Assembly: GCA_015178975.1 (NCBI GenBank)
Contig: WHVD01000062.1
Span: forward strand, 186,001 to 250,000
DNA from: Hysterangium stoloniferum
Taxonomy: Eukaryota; Basidiomycota; Agaricomycetes; Hysterangiales; Hysterangiaceae
Reading direction: 5' to 3'
DNA: 64,000 bases
Positions 24,052 through 34,076 of the stretch are shown piece after piece (the first letter of the stretch is position 1; every line of letters starts with the position of its first letter). Below the pieces are notes generated by a model. It worked only from the letters and a program-made list of their open reading frames with translations. It had not been told where the DNA came from and searched no databases. The position numbers and the translations under genes are program-made.

Positions 24052-25654
24052 ATGTCAAACATCCTCCGCATTCCGCCTCGTCGGCCCCCATCCACAGCCG
24101 CAAAAATGGATCTGGACGTCCCCCAAATCATGACCATCAACCAACTAGCTGCTCCATCCAGCGAGGCCGATTTCGAGGACTACTTGACCGATGACGAAGA
24201 AGTCGACGAAATTATTGACGACGAGCCTGTCCATGCTCCGGCTCCTCCTCCCTTGTCACCGCGCAAACTTAACGGCAAAGGCAAGGCAAAGGCTGCCCCC
24301 AAGGACTTGACTCCAAGTGCAACACCCGCTCCAGTTGAACCTCCTAAACCCAAACCAGTACCTGAAATTCCGCCATTGCCGTCGCGCAAGCCCGGAGAGA
24401 CTTATATTGACCAACAGAGGGTTGAGAAGATTATAAAGGCGCATGGTGAGAGCGATATATAGCTTCATGGTCAGACGCTGACGCGTCCACAGGAGATATG
24501 CTTCCCCCTTCGAAGGATGCAGTATTTCTCATCTCATTGGCAGCAGTATGTGCCGCGTGTTTGCCGGTCCTACTTCATGCTCATTTTTCGTATAGGAAGA
24601 GTTCATTAAACGTCTGGCCCACACAGGGCGGGATCATGCCGAGAGTGATAAACGTAAAGGCATCTTACAACGGGACATTGGTACGTGTTTTAGTCACCTG
24701 TATAGCAATTCAAGGATTATTGAAGAAGGTACCCCACAGCTTCGGCTGCAAACAATCTACGTCATTTTTCCTTTCTCAAAGGTACGTATAGCTTATCTAG
24801 GAAGGATTTAGCTGAGAGGCGTTATAGAAACTGTACCCATAGCCATTCCTATATCTGATGCGCTTCAAAAGCACGCTCAAAAAGAAAATGAGCGTACCCT
24901 CATTGCTACTGAGCTCGTTCCACCGTCTACTGCGATCGGCAATGGCACATCCGCGAACTCGCACAAAAAACGTCAACCTCCCCTCCCCAAACCTCAACCA
25001 CCTGCTAAAGGAAAGACGCGTACGTCTGCCCGTCAGGCCAATGGACGTGGTGCATCCTCCTCCGCCTCCGCACCTGTTCCTATAACTAGTGCGCCCTCGA
25101 GACCAAAGCGGGCTGCTGCTCAGAAAGGTCGGGGAAGTTGGAGTCAAGCTGACGAGGCTGAGGCCCCAGAATGCGAAGATGAAGGGATGGATTACCCCGA
25201 ACTATCCCAAGAACCTACACTCGTTCCCATGGACGTGGATACTAATGGACATTGGAAAACGTCACCGAAAGCAGCGTTTGGAAGTGCGGGTGGTAGAGGA
25301 GGTATTATGAAAGGGTTTGGTCCAGGTGCATATGGCAAAGGTGGATTGGGCAGTTCGCGATCTGTGTCGGCAGCTGGGCACAGTTCGCCCACATCGCGGT
25401 CAAGAGGTTCCTGGGGGTTTCCCCCAGAGCCACCACGGTCAGTACACGTGTCACTTACCTCACTGATATTGTCTTCGTCTTACTATGAAGAATGTAGGAA
25501 CACAGGTCGAACTATATACAGCGACCGCACGGACGAGGAAGCTCGGAAAGCAGCAGTGGAGGCGGAGGAGCAGCTGAGGTATAAGCGTGCGCGGCAAAAG
25601 ATTGAACAGGAACTGATGCATGAAGAGGTCTTAGAGGAGGATGGCTGCTGGTAG
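24052..25654 (+). CDS. Histone-fold protein of the Dpb3/POLE4-CHRAC1 type
   Basis: A CBF/NF-Y-type histone fold is visible between about residues 122 and 210: RVEKIIKAHGDM, SKDAVFLISLAAEEFIKRLA, DKRKGILQRDIASAANN and FSFLKETVPIAIP. Proteins of this type pair with a second histone-fold partner in DNA polymerase epsilon (Dpb3) or chromatin remodellers. Exons: 24052-24445, 24493-24545, 24596-24680, 24740-24781, 24828-25437, 25522-25654, giving 438 residues. The proline-rich acidic amino region and the long glycine/serine-rich tail make it over twice the size of yeast Dpb3 (201). The tail ends in a charged, probably coiled-coil segment (EEARKAAVEAEEQLRYKRAR). The last intron (84 nt) is optional: reading through keeps frame. 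Which complex it serves cannot be told. Confidence 0.8.
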
Positions 25655-25987
25655 TGGGGCAGACAGGCGACGTGTGGCAAGGGTCTCATCATTGATTCTG
25701 ACATAGTAATCTGTGTAGATTGTATTGTTGTTGTCATAATGACCATTTACTTATGTTTGTCTCTTGAGGGCAGAAGCTGATCGTCTTGAGTCGATTGCTG
25801 CTGGGTCAGAAGAAAAAGTCCATTGCACTGAACAAATAGTCTCTACTAATTAGTAAGAAGACAAAGACTACACCGACACGGAAGACAGAAAGTTGATCGA
25901 TGAGTGTGCGAAAAACGAAAGGAAATGATGGAGAGGCAGAACAAAAGAGGGTAAGAAAAGGAGCGTGAATAGAAGCTGAGACATCTT
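25655..25987. other. Convergent 3' region
   Basis: 333 bp between the stop codons of the histone-fold gene and the hydrophobin-like gene, which face each other. Nothing else is seen. Confidence 0.5.
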
Positions 25988-27299
25988 TTAGATGGAACAC
26001 TTGCTCCCGAGTTGACCGATGGGGTCCAGGAAACCGCAGTAGAGGAGTGAGCCGGAGCTAAAGTGGGAAAATAGCTGGTAAACAGACGCTACTGGGTATC
26101 CCCGAAACGTACCATTTTTTCGAGTCTACGATGCTCCCCTCCCCAATGAGTGTGCAACCGACCCCTTTGCGGATTTTGTTGTCAATAAAACCCGTCGAAA
26201 TACACAAAGATAGAATTCACCGATGACACCAGTTTTTCCAGATAGATCGAGGTTAAGAACGTTGGCAAGCGTCGTAATGACAACAGAGTCGGCCTCACCC
26301 TTGTGATTGCAACACAAGCTCATACTGTGATCGCCGTTGTTGTTGCTGCCGTCGCTGTTGGGAGTCGGTATCTTACCACCGTTGTGGTTGCCACTGCCAT
26401 TCACATTTCCACTGCCGTTTCCAGATCCTGTGGCGCCTTTATCGTCATTCCCGTTCGTATTCCCGTCGCCATTGAGGTTACCGTTACCGTTGAGAGAACC
26501 ATTACCGACTTCAACGCCACTGCCATTCTTGTTAGCATCTCCGTTTCGATCAGCACTACTGCTGGCATTGCCAGAGGTGTCCACATCACCACTGCTGTTC
26601 ACGTTGTTGTCTCCGTTTTCGTCGGCATGGCCATTTTTACTGTTGTCGCAATCAGGTGTGACGGCTGGGGTGCCCGTGTCCGGTGCCCCCCCAACACCGG
26701 TCGTGGAACTTGCCTTTGGATAGCGAGTGGTGATGACGGGGGTCGGCGTGTAGCTGATCATGGTACTCCCGGGATTTCCGCCGGGCTGAAATGGCATGGA
26801 GACGGGAAGGGCAGACAAGAGAGAAGTGCTGGATGATGCGCCTTGAGGGCTGACAGTAGGGAGGTTAGTGGAGATAGGGCGGGAAGCAGTGGGGGTGACG
26901 GCGGGATCAGCGCTGTGTGAAGGAGAAGACGAGGGCGAAGCGTTAGGGCGAGGGGAACTGGCGGGAGAACTAGACGGGGGCGGGGCACCTCCAGCTTGCC
27001 ATGGAATAGTGCTAATAGTAGTGGTGACAGAGACGGTGATGGTAGTCGGAGTGAAAGTGGGGTTAACCGTAGTTACAGTATGAACCGTTGCCGTTGCAGT
27101 ATGGTGGACCGTAGTGGTGTGATGAATGGTGACTGTTACAGTAGGGGTTCCTGCTTGAGGCACTGGGTCGCCTACAACGGTAAGTAGGATGTAAGGAGGA
27201 GAAGAGACGCATATAGGTACCTATCGGACAGTGAGGGACTGCGGCGACTCCAGATGCGGTTATTGCAATGAGTGCTAGTATGTGAGCTGATGCGAACAT
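25988..27299 (-). CDS. Secreted hydrophobin-like protein with long S/T/N/G-rich extension
   Basis: Hydrophobins are secreted fungal proteins that coat cell surfaces with amphipathic films. Four exons give 383 residues: 27299-27221, 27171-26221, 26164-26113, 26057-25988. Residues 1-20 are a signal peptide (MFASAHILALIAITASGVAA). Next come a threonine/valine repeat-like part, a proline/serine part and an asparagine/glycine-rich part (about 200-300). The last 85 residues resemble a hydrophobin: SLCCNHKG, a hydrophobic run ending GVGCTLIG, then a C-X6-C pair and C-S-I at the end. The spacing CC-X32-C-X13-C-X6-C-X12-C fits, but the first cysteine of the usual eight and the second of the later CC pair are absent. 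Ordinary hydrophobins are 100-150 residues. The exon structure rests on frame only. Confidence 0.7.
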
Positions 27300-27380
27300 T
27301 TTGTGGAATAAGAATGGACGAGGACGGTGTAGATGATGGTAGAGAGAGGTACGAATGAAGAATTAAAGAAATGGGTGGGA

Positions 27381-27397
27381 AATAGTTTATATATGAG
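27381..27397 (-). promoter_or_regulatory. TATA box of the hydrophobin-like gene
   Basis: Read on the minus strand this is CATATATAAACTA, about 90 bp before the start codon, followed by a C/T-rich leader. This is the usual arrangement for strongly expressed secreted proteins in basidiomycetes. It is a motif call only. Confidence 0.55.
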
Positions 27398-28161
27398 GGG
27401 TTCGGGAGGCATGGGTGTATCTGTACGCGTTGAACGGTTTCCCATTAAGGCTTTATGCAAAGAAGTCCCACTGGCAGCCAATATATATCCTCGGTATTAC
27501 AGCGGGTGTAAAGTCTCTCCATTTTGCCTGATTGATTTTGATTTTATTGAGATATTTTATCGTTTGTTTATTTCACAATTTATAACGGAAAGGTTGCACG
27601 AGGAGATGGTTGCAGAGAGCAGGTCCAATACGGAATCTCGAAGAAAGGTTGGGGTGGAAGCTGCGTCGAACTCCGCGGACTGATGCATCGAGAAAGAAAT
27701 CGAGGGGGACTATAGAACTAGAACCATTATTTAATATATGATGTTACTTATCATGTATATTCAGGATCGACGATCAGGGTAGACCTGAAAAAGACTCATA
27801 CGTCCCAGTTATTATTTACTTGTCATGTCCAGAGGGATCTACAAAGAACTTGGATCGGACGCGAAGAGTGCCAGGGGTCGGTAACATGGAGAAGCAACCG
27901 TAGATTCTAGAGATACCCCATGTGTTATATAGCGGGGGCTGAAGCTTTGAAGCTAAAGTATTATACTAATTCCAGTTGGGCCGTTGCAGCGCAGTCCAAG
28001 ATGTCTGCGTCATTCGATTGGATGTGGATCTGATCCCATCATTAGTGGAACTCGGAGGTTGGCTCGTTCCGTGAGGAGGTTTTAACGAATAATGCCGTGC
28101 TGCCGATTAATAGCAGGTTACGGGACATGGCATTATGTAGTACTAAATACCGGTAATTACG
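27398..28161. other. Intergenic, no gene recognised
   Basis: Upstream regions of the divergent hydrophobin-like and acidic-protein genes. A plus-strand frame at 27333-27683 shows no family features and crosses the TATA box. Confidence 0.45.
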
Positions 28162-28793
28162 TAGTATCAGGAATTGGCAAACTCATTGTGTGAGCGTCTA
28201 GTGGTCCGGGAATCGCCACGGTTGCTAGTAAATCACCGCCGACATGCCGAGTCATGCAAATCCTCATCCTTCCAGACGCGACGTGATCTTCGACGTCGGC
28301 CAATACCACGTAAAATACCGCTGAGCTTGAATTTACAACACTTCTATGATCCTACTCCTTCAACGTCGTCCCCAGCCCCGTCTCAATTCATTTCTCCCGA
28401 TGAGTCTTCCCCAACAAAGAGACGTAAAACTAGCTCCGCCGAGTCCTGCCTCATGGATTGGGTTCCCTATTCCTACATAGTATCAGGAATTGGCAAACCC
28501 ATTGTGTGAGCGTCTAGTGGTCCGGGAATCGCCACGGTCACTTGTGCCGACATGCTGAGTCATGCAATCCCCTTCCGACGCGACGTGATACGCGCTTCGA
28601 CGTCGGCCAATACCACGTAAAGTACCGCTGAGCTTGAATTTACACCACTTCTATGCATCCTACTCCTTCAACGTCGTCCTCCCCAGCCCCGTCTCAATTC
28701 GTTTCTCTCGATGGGTCTTCCCCAACAAAGAGACGTAAACTAGCTCCGCCGAGTCCTGCCTCATCGATCGCGTTCCCTATTCCTAGATCGACC
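28162..28793 (+). repeat. 316-bp tandem duplication covering a promoter and gene start
   Basis: Unit 1 begins at 28162 and unit 2 at 28478; both start TAGTATCAGGAATTGGCAAA and end near GTTCCCTATTCCTA. They differ by scattered substitutions and small indels. Unit 2 holds the start codon (28653) and first 45 or so codons of the acidic-protein gene. Unit 1 holds a diverged copy of the same start region, in which the ATG corresponding to 28653 is lost. Confidence 0.88.
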
Positions 28794-31204
28794 ACCCCAA
28801 CACTCGATCCCCAGCTTGATACTGAACGTCGAGCATCCTCTGCACGCGTTCTCGATGTTTGGTTCGCTTTAGAAGAAAAATATGCGCGTCGTCTTGACGA
28901 GGACGATATTGTTGACCTTCGTAGTGGCGCGTTACTCATGGACCGCGGCGTACTGAGCTCCACGGCTCGTAATTGGAATATTGGATGTTTTGCTGACAAT
29001 AACGGAGAAGAGGGGGACGAGGACGACGAGGACGATGAGGACGATGGCGATGATGAAATCGGTGGTTGGGGATCGGAAGCTGACCTAGACCACCAGTTTG
29101 CAGCACTTTGTGCTGTGCCTACTCCCGAGCTGAGTCCGCAGGACTCGGAAGATTTGAAAGAATTTCTCGCAACTGAAGAGGCCAGAAGAGCGGAAGAATG
29201 TGGCCTTGATGATGAAGTTGAAGTTACCGATGGAGGTGAGGACGCGGACGCGGACGCGGACGAAGATGGAGCTAAGGGACACAATGATGGTGTAGCGGAG
29301 TACGACATGCAAGACACTATTAGTACACATGATGATCACACCACTTCGGAAGTTGAAGAATCTATTGTAGATGTTGACGCGGAAAGCGCGCTTGAAGTCT
29401 CTTCAGACTGCAGCGACGATGAACTAGCAGGCTTTGACGACACCGTCGGCGAAGGTGCACTTCTTTGGTCACCTGGTAGCAATATTGATGAACCTGAGGA
29501 CCCTATTCCACCTATGTCATTTGCTAAAAATTCCACAGCAAATGCGCAATCTAATGTCCCCAAGGATCAACCGGCACTTACGCCTCCGCTGTCTCGTTCT
29601 GTACCCCCGTCTCCAGGTACATCCTCATTATCTGAAGGGAAGCTTCTGAGAAGCGACACGCCTGCGTTTAAGGGTCTTTCTCGATTAACATCGATATCCC
29701 CAGTGAAGTCTGTACCTTTCAAGCCTCTGCCTACTTCTCCTATCAAGAGTCAAACTTCAGCGCCGTCCTCCTTCGGCCAGGACAACATTCCTATCTTTGA
29801 TTCTTCGACTGTTTTTAAACGCGATGTCCCGGACCTGAAACCTGAACTGTGGACAAAGCACACGAAACGTGAACTCAGTGCACCAGCATCGAAGCATGTT
29901 ACCCGCGAAATGAGCCTCTCTCCAACCAAAAACCTCTTTCCTGAAGTCATCCTTCCGGCACACTCCCTATTCAGCTCCCCGAAGGTAGATGTCAGCACTT
30001 TTACGCTCTTCTAGGCTCATCCCCTCTTTGTTAGAAATCTATTTCTGGGGTTGCGGGTGAAAAAGTTTTTTTTGATAAGAAAATTCCAGCCACATCATCT
30101 GCAAAGAAGCCGCCTTCCGTTAACGCCAAAGTGACGCCTACAAAACCTAAGCAAACCAGGAGACGGACTCCTTCTCAGGATGAATTGTCCAATAATAGCT
30201 CCCCCACAAGACGCACGCGATCTCGGTCTTGCGCCGACTCAAGTCTCTCCTCTGGTTCTCCGACCCGGGCGTCGTCTAGATCGCAGTCGCGGAGTAAACA
30301 CACCATTAACGGAAAGCGAAAGAGAATACTAGGAGATGGGAGCACAGAGATCGACTTATTTTTAGAAAATGATAATAATTCAAGACAGCAGCCACAGCCA
30401 CAGTCAGCCTCTGAGGAAGAAGAAGAAGTATTGTCTGTCAGTAAGAAATCGTCTTCTCGAAGATCTTTTTCGTGCAGATCATCGTCAACACAACACCCAA
30501 GTACTGTGGAAGGCACTCCTCTGGTAACTACAGGATTTTCCACTGATTCATCTGAATCTTGGCGGCAGTACGCCAGATTGCCTGCGGCATACCCCGTGCC
30601 CCCGCCTCAGCCTCCGCATCCGTCGTCACAAATATTTCCTCCATATCCACAACCATACTCCCATACGTTCCCTCAATATTCTCAGGCCCCTGGCCCATCT
30701 GCAATGCCTGCACTCGACCCGGAGCACTTCATTGACCAGGTCATGTCTACCCTCAGCTACCTCGTTAGAGGAATACCCCTTTCTCCTACACCGCAACTAC
30801 CCCCGGGGTCATTACCCCCGTCCCCTTGGTCATTCCACCCTCATACCCAGTCTTCTGTTTCTCAACACGCTCCATGGCCATACCCTTCGCTGCATGGGTT
30901 TCACTACCCCCCGCAGCCACCCCCATCATCGCCTCTTACGCCTGTGGGTCCGACTGCGAGTTTTGCGTCATCTTCGCCATTGTATAAACGAAGCAGGAAA
31001 AAAAGGGTCTCTTTTTCGAGGAGTACTGCTGGCTCCAACGAGGAGGAAAACGATGGTGGTTCCACGGAAGGAAGTGCTGCTGATGAGATTGAAATTAAGC
31101 GTGGTGGACGTCTTAGACGAAATTCAGACACAAGCCACACACGATCGAAGGGAATAGGGAAAGACAAGGAAAAGAAGACTTCCAGCGCTCCAAAGCGACG
31201 ATAA
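28653..31204 (+). CDS. Acidic nuclear-type protein with an Scm3-like motif
   Basis: Two exons (28653-29984, 30035-31204) give 833 residues. A basic PTKRRKL near residue 25 could be a nuclear signal. Residues 65-102 (ARVLDVWFALEEKY, then DEDDIVDLRSG and LMDRGVL) resemble the D-E-I-D-L-x-T-G-x-I-V-x-D-x-G-x-L signature of fungal Scm3/HJURP proteins, which load the centromeric histone CENP-A. A run of aspartate and glutamate follows (about 118-136), then a long serine/proline-rich region with SPTK and SPVK sites, and a basic tail. The rest is low-complexity and not diagnostic. The Scm3 link is my inference; the gene itself is well supported by its long open frame. Its promoter is tandemly duplicated. 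Confidence 0.75.
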
Positions 31205-34076
31205 ATTGTTAACTTTGATCTTATTATTATTTTTGGTTACTTGAGTGTATTACCATCTGAGTTGTCCGGACTTGTAGTCGTGCCTTATAAGAGTTTTGGA
31301 TATCCCATTGCGAGAAGGAATGCATAAAGTGATAAAATCGGTGAATACAACTATAAATGGGCCTTACATATAATTAAGCTTGCCAGGCATACTTAATTGC
31401 GGCGGATTCGAGTTCACCGTGACTCCGCCTCATCTGCTACTTACCCTTGACAGCCCTGCTAATGTCTTACCCTTTCCTTTCCACAACCCCTACCTGCACC
31501 TGACTCCACCACAGCCCTCCTCTTGACTGCTAAAGCCAAGTGGTGGTCCTCCTCCTCCACTTTCTTGACAGCAGCCTCCCACTCTTCACACCATAGTTTC
31601 TTCTTTTTGGCTGCCTGAAATTGTCATTGAAGGGCCTCCACATCCTCTTCATTACTAGAGCCCATGAGGAAAAGAGATAGTGGGAATGTGGTGGTGGTGG
31701 TAAGAGGTCAAGAGACTATTGGTAAAAAAACTCAAAAAACTCAAAAAACTCAAAATTTTATATTCAATAAGCACACATGATTAATGATCAAGTGACAATA
31801 TGTACCCAAGTGAATGCATGGCACGGATAAGATGCATTATCCTTCTAAGTACAGATAGTAGCTAGACTATGTAGACTAGTAGATTATTGTACTACATATC
31901 CAGAGAGACAAAAAGACACAACAAGCATACAATAAGTTATGGGAGAGAGTGGTGGAGGAGTGAAATGCAATCCAACCAGAAGTCTGCCAAGATCTATGCC
32001 AAGAAGGATCAGGGCAATTATAAAGGAAAAAGAGGGTCAATGAGTGGCTGTTTTGTTTTATTTATTATTCAATGGGTTTTGATCCAGATCATGTGAACCA
32101 AGGCTTATCTTCAAGCCATGATCCTTTAGTATCTTCTATAATTTACTTAGATTTTCTGCTATGTCAGTGGTCCATACCCAGCCTTTCAAAAATGAAAAAA
32201 CATTGGAGCAGTTTTTTGAGCCACTGTACTTGGTGTTACTTCAGTTATATTTATGTAGGTAGATAACAATATATTTTACAGTAAAGGTTTATTACTCACT
32301 GAGAATTATATTTAGAACTGTGCAAATAACCTTAACAGAGATAGCAAAAGGAGGTTGAATGTGGAGTTACTGTAAGCCTGGCACCCCAGTCTTACACATT
32401 CACTTTTGTTCATGATCACCTTTTGTTGTCCTGTTTGCATGTGATCACAGCATCCAGAATATAGCCCAGGAGTTTTCCTTCTTGACCTTACTGTATGCTA
32501 CACTGTTCTGTATCCAGTCTCATTCTAGACAATACACTGTGGTCCTGTCAACTTGTGTGATTCGCCTGTGAGCCCATTTGACAACGGGCTTTCAGTTACT
32601 GCAGTTTAATAGGTATATTTGAGCAAAGTGAGCCATGAGGTAGAATAACCATTAGGCGGAGCTTCGTACCACACTTTTGGGTTCCTCGTAATGCTATTGA
32701 TTACAAGAGTATCTAAATAAAAATCGTCTGGAAAACTCGTCGAGACGTTCAAAATTATGCTTATCTTCTTCGACTTATCCTTCAAATTTCGAGTAGCCTC
32801 AGCCTGATCCATGTCGTCTCTAGGTATATCCGGAATTGCATCCTCCCAAAACGTTTATAAGAGAAAAGCTGTCGTATGGCGCAATAGTGAGGGATATACT
32901 TGATTTATGGTTACTTGGATGAAATAAAGATGATAAATTTCCCATCTGTGGTTTATATCGCCATTGCTACTCGCACCTGTACAACCACCATTTTTAGCCC
33001 GCACAGGGCGGCGACTTGCGATTTCGAATTACCCGAATGATAAGCAGGTTATTCGGCAGGAAACATTGTAAGTCAAACTAATACTTATGCCCATGTATGC
33101 CCCGTCTCATCATCATATTAATGTCCCGATCCCGACCCTCCTTTAGTGAACTTCTCATCGCTCACTGGTGATTCCCACCCCGAATCTTCGCCCACCCCAT
33201 TATATGGCTACAAACATGGATCACTTCTATGTGTGGCTGTATTTTCTCGCAGCGAGTTTTCCGAAATGCTCAGGACGGGATATCAAGACATCCAAGGGAC
33301 AAAGGCGCAAACACTGGGATATGCCTCGACAAATCCACCGAGAAACCTTTACATAAATGATGGAAGTCTCTGCAACTATATCATTCGAAGGACCACATTA
33401 ATATTTCTGATGATTACCACGCCATTCTATGCATCCCTCTTCATTTAGTCCTAACCTGGATATCCGAGCACAGCAAGCTCCCCATGGACTCCTTCCCACC
33501 ATCTAAATCTCTAACAGCCCTAGAAGCGATGGGACATCTACTTTGCTAAACACCCCCCTCGTGAGTGATTTGGTGAGCCTTCGCCTTGCCCTTCCCACTA
33601 CACTCCGCTAGGATCCCGGCTAATGCCAGGTTGTATCTGAGGGGCTCAGGAGATCGAGGGATGTAATATTACGCCTTCGGCAGCGTAAATACTATTAGAG
33701 GAATTTCATTTCCGCACACCAGTGTGAAGTTTGTCAGAGACAAGTCTTGGGATGGCGAAAAGAGGTCTGCGGAACGCACTGGGAGGAGGGAGACAGTGTG
33801 TAATGTGGTGTGTACGAAGGTTGGGTTTTAAATAATGGGATTGCGGTAGAATGAACAAATCGATACTACTTGAATAAATTATACAGGTAATGTACGATGA
33901 TAGATGGGTAAAATACGATCTATGTGACTGGATATGTACTAAGAAAGCAAAACAAGCACGATGCATGACGGAAAGCAGGATGACGGTGGTGATGGTGAAT
34001 TGCAGCAGAGTAAGAAAAATAAGAGGGAATAGGATAAAACAGTGAATGCGATTGACAAAACACGGGTACTGATTGG
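31205..34076. other. Gene-poor stretch with weak transposon relics
   Basis: About 2.9 kb between the acidic-protein gene and the 3' end of DUG2. On the minus strand around 31440-31690 there is a lysine/glutamate-rich, coiled-coil-like coding relic typical of degraded transposon proteins. Bases 31700-32600 are AT-rich without features. A 68-codon minus-strand frame (32606-32812, MDQAEATRNLKDKSKK...) reads like real protein but has no splice partners I could find. Nothing else is supported. Confidence 0.4.
32606..32812 (-). other. Possible orphan exon or small gene
   Basis: A 68-residue frame beginning MDQAEATRNLKDKSKKIS, with balanced composition unlike the surrounding AT-rich DNA. I do not recognise the family. 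It may be a small hypothetical gene, a leftover exon or chance. Confidence 0.2.

Noticed and set aside
26303-26836. Plus-strand frame of 177 codons
   Set aside because: It lies opposite the N/G- and T-rich part of the hydrophobin-like gene and owes its length to that biased composition.
28694-29317. Minus-strand frame of 207 codons, very rich in serine
   Set aside because: It is the reverse of the aspartate/glutamate-rich part of the acidic-protein gene; such codons give serine runs on the other strand.
30057-30089. A second, 33-nt intron in the acidic-protein gene
   Set aside because: The stretch has GT and AG ends but is far shorter than any other intron here and reads through in frame without a stop, so it is treated as coding.
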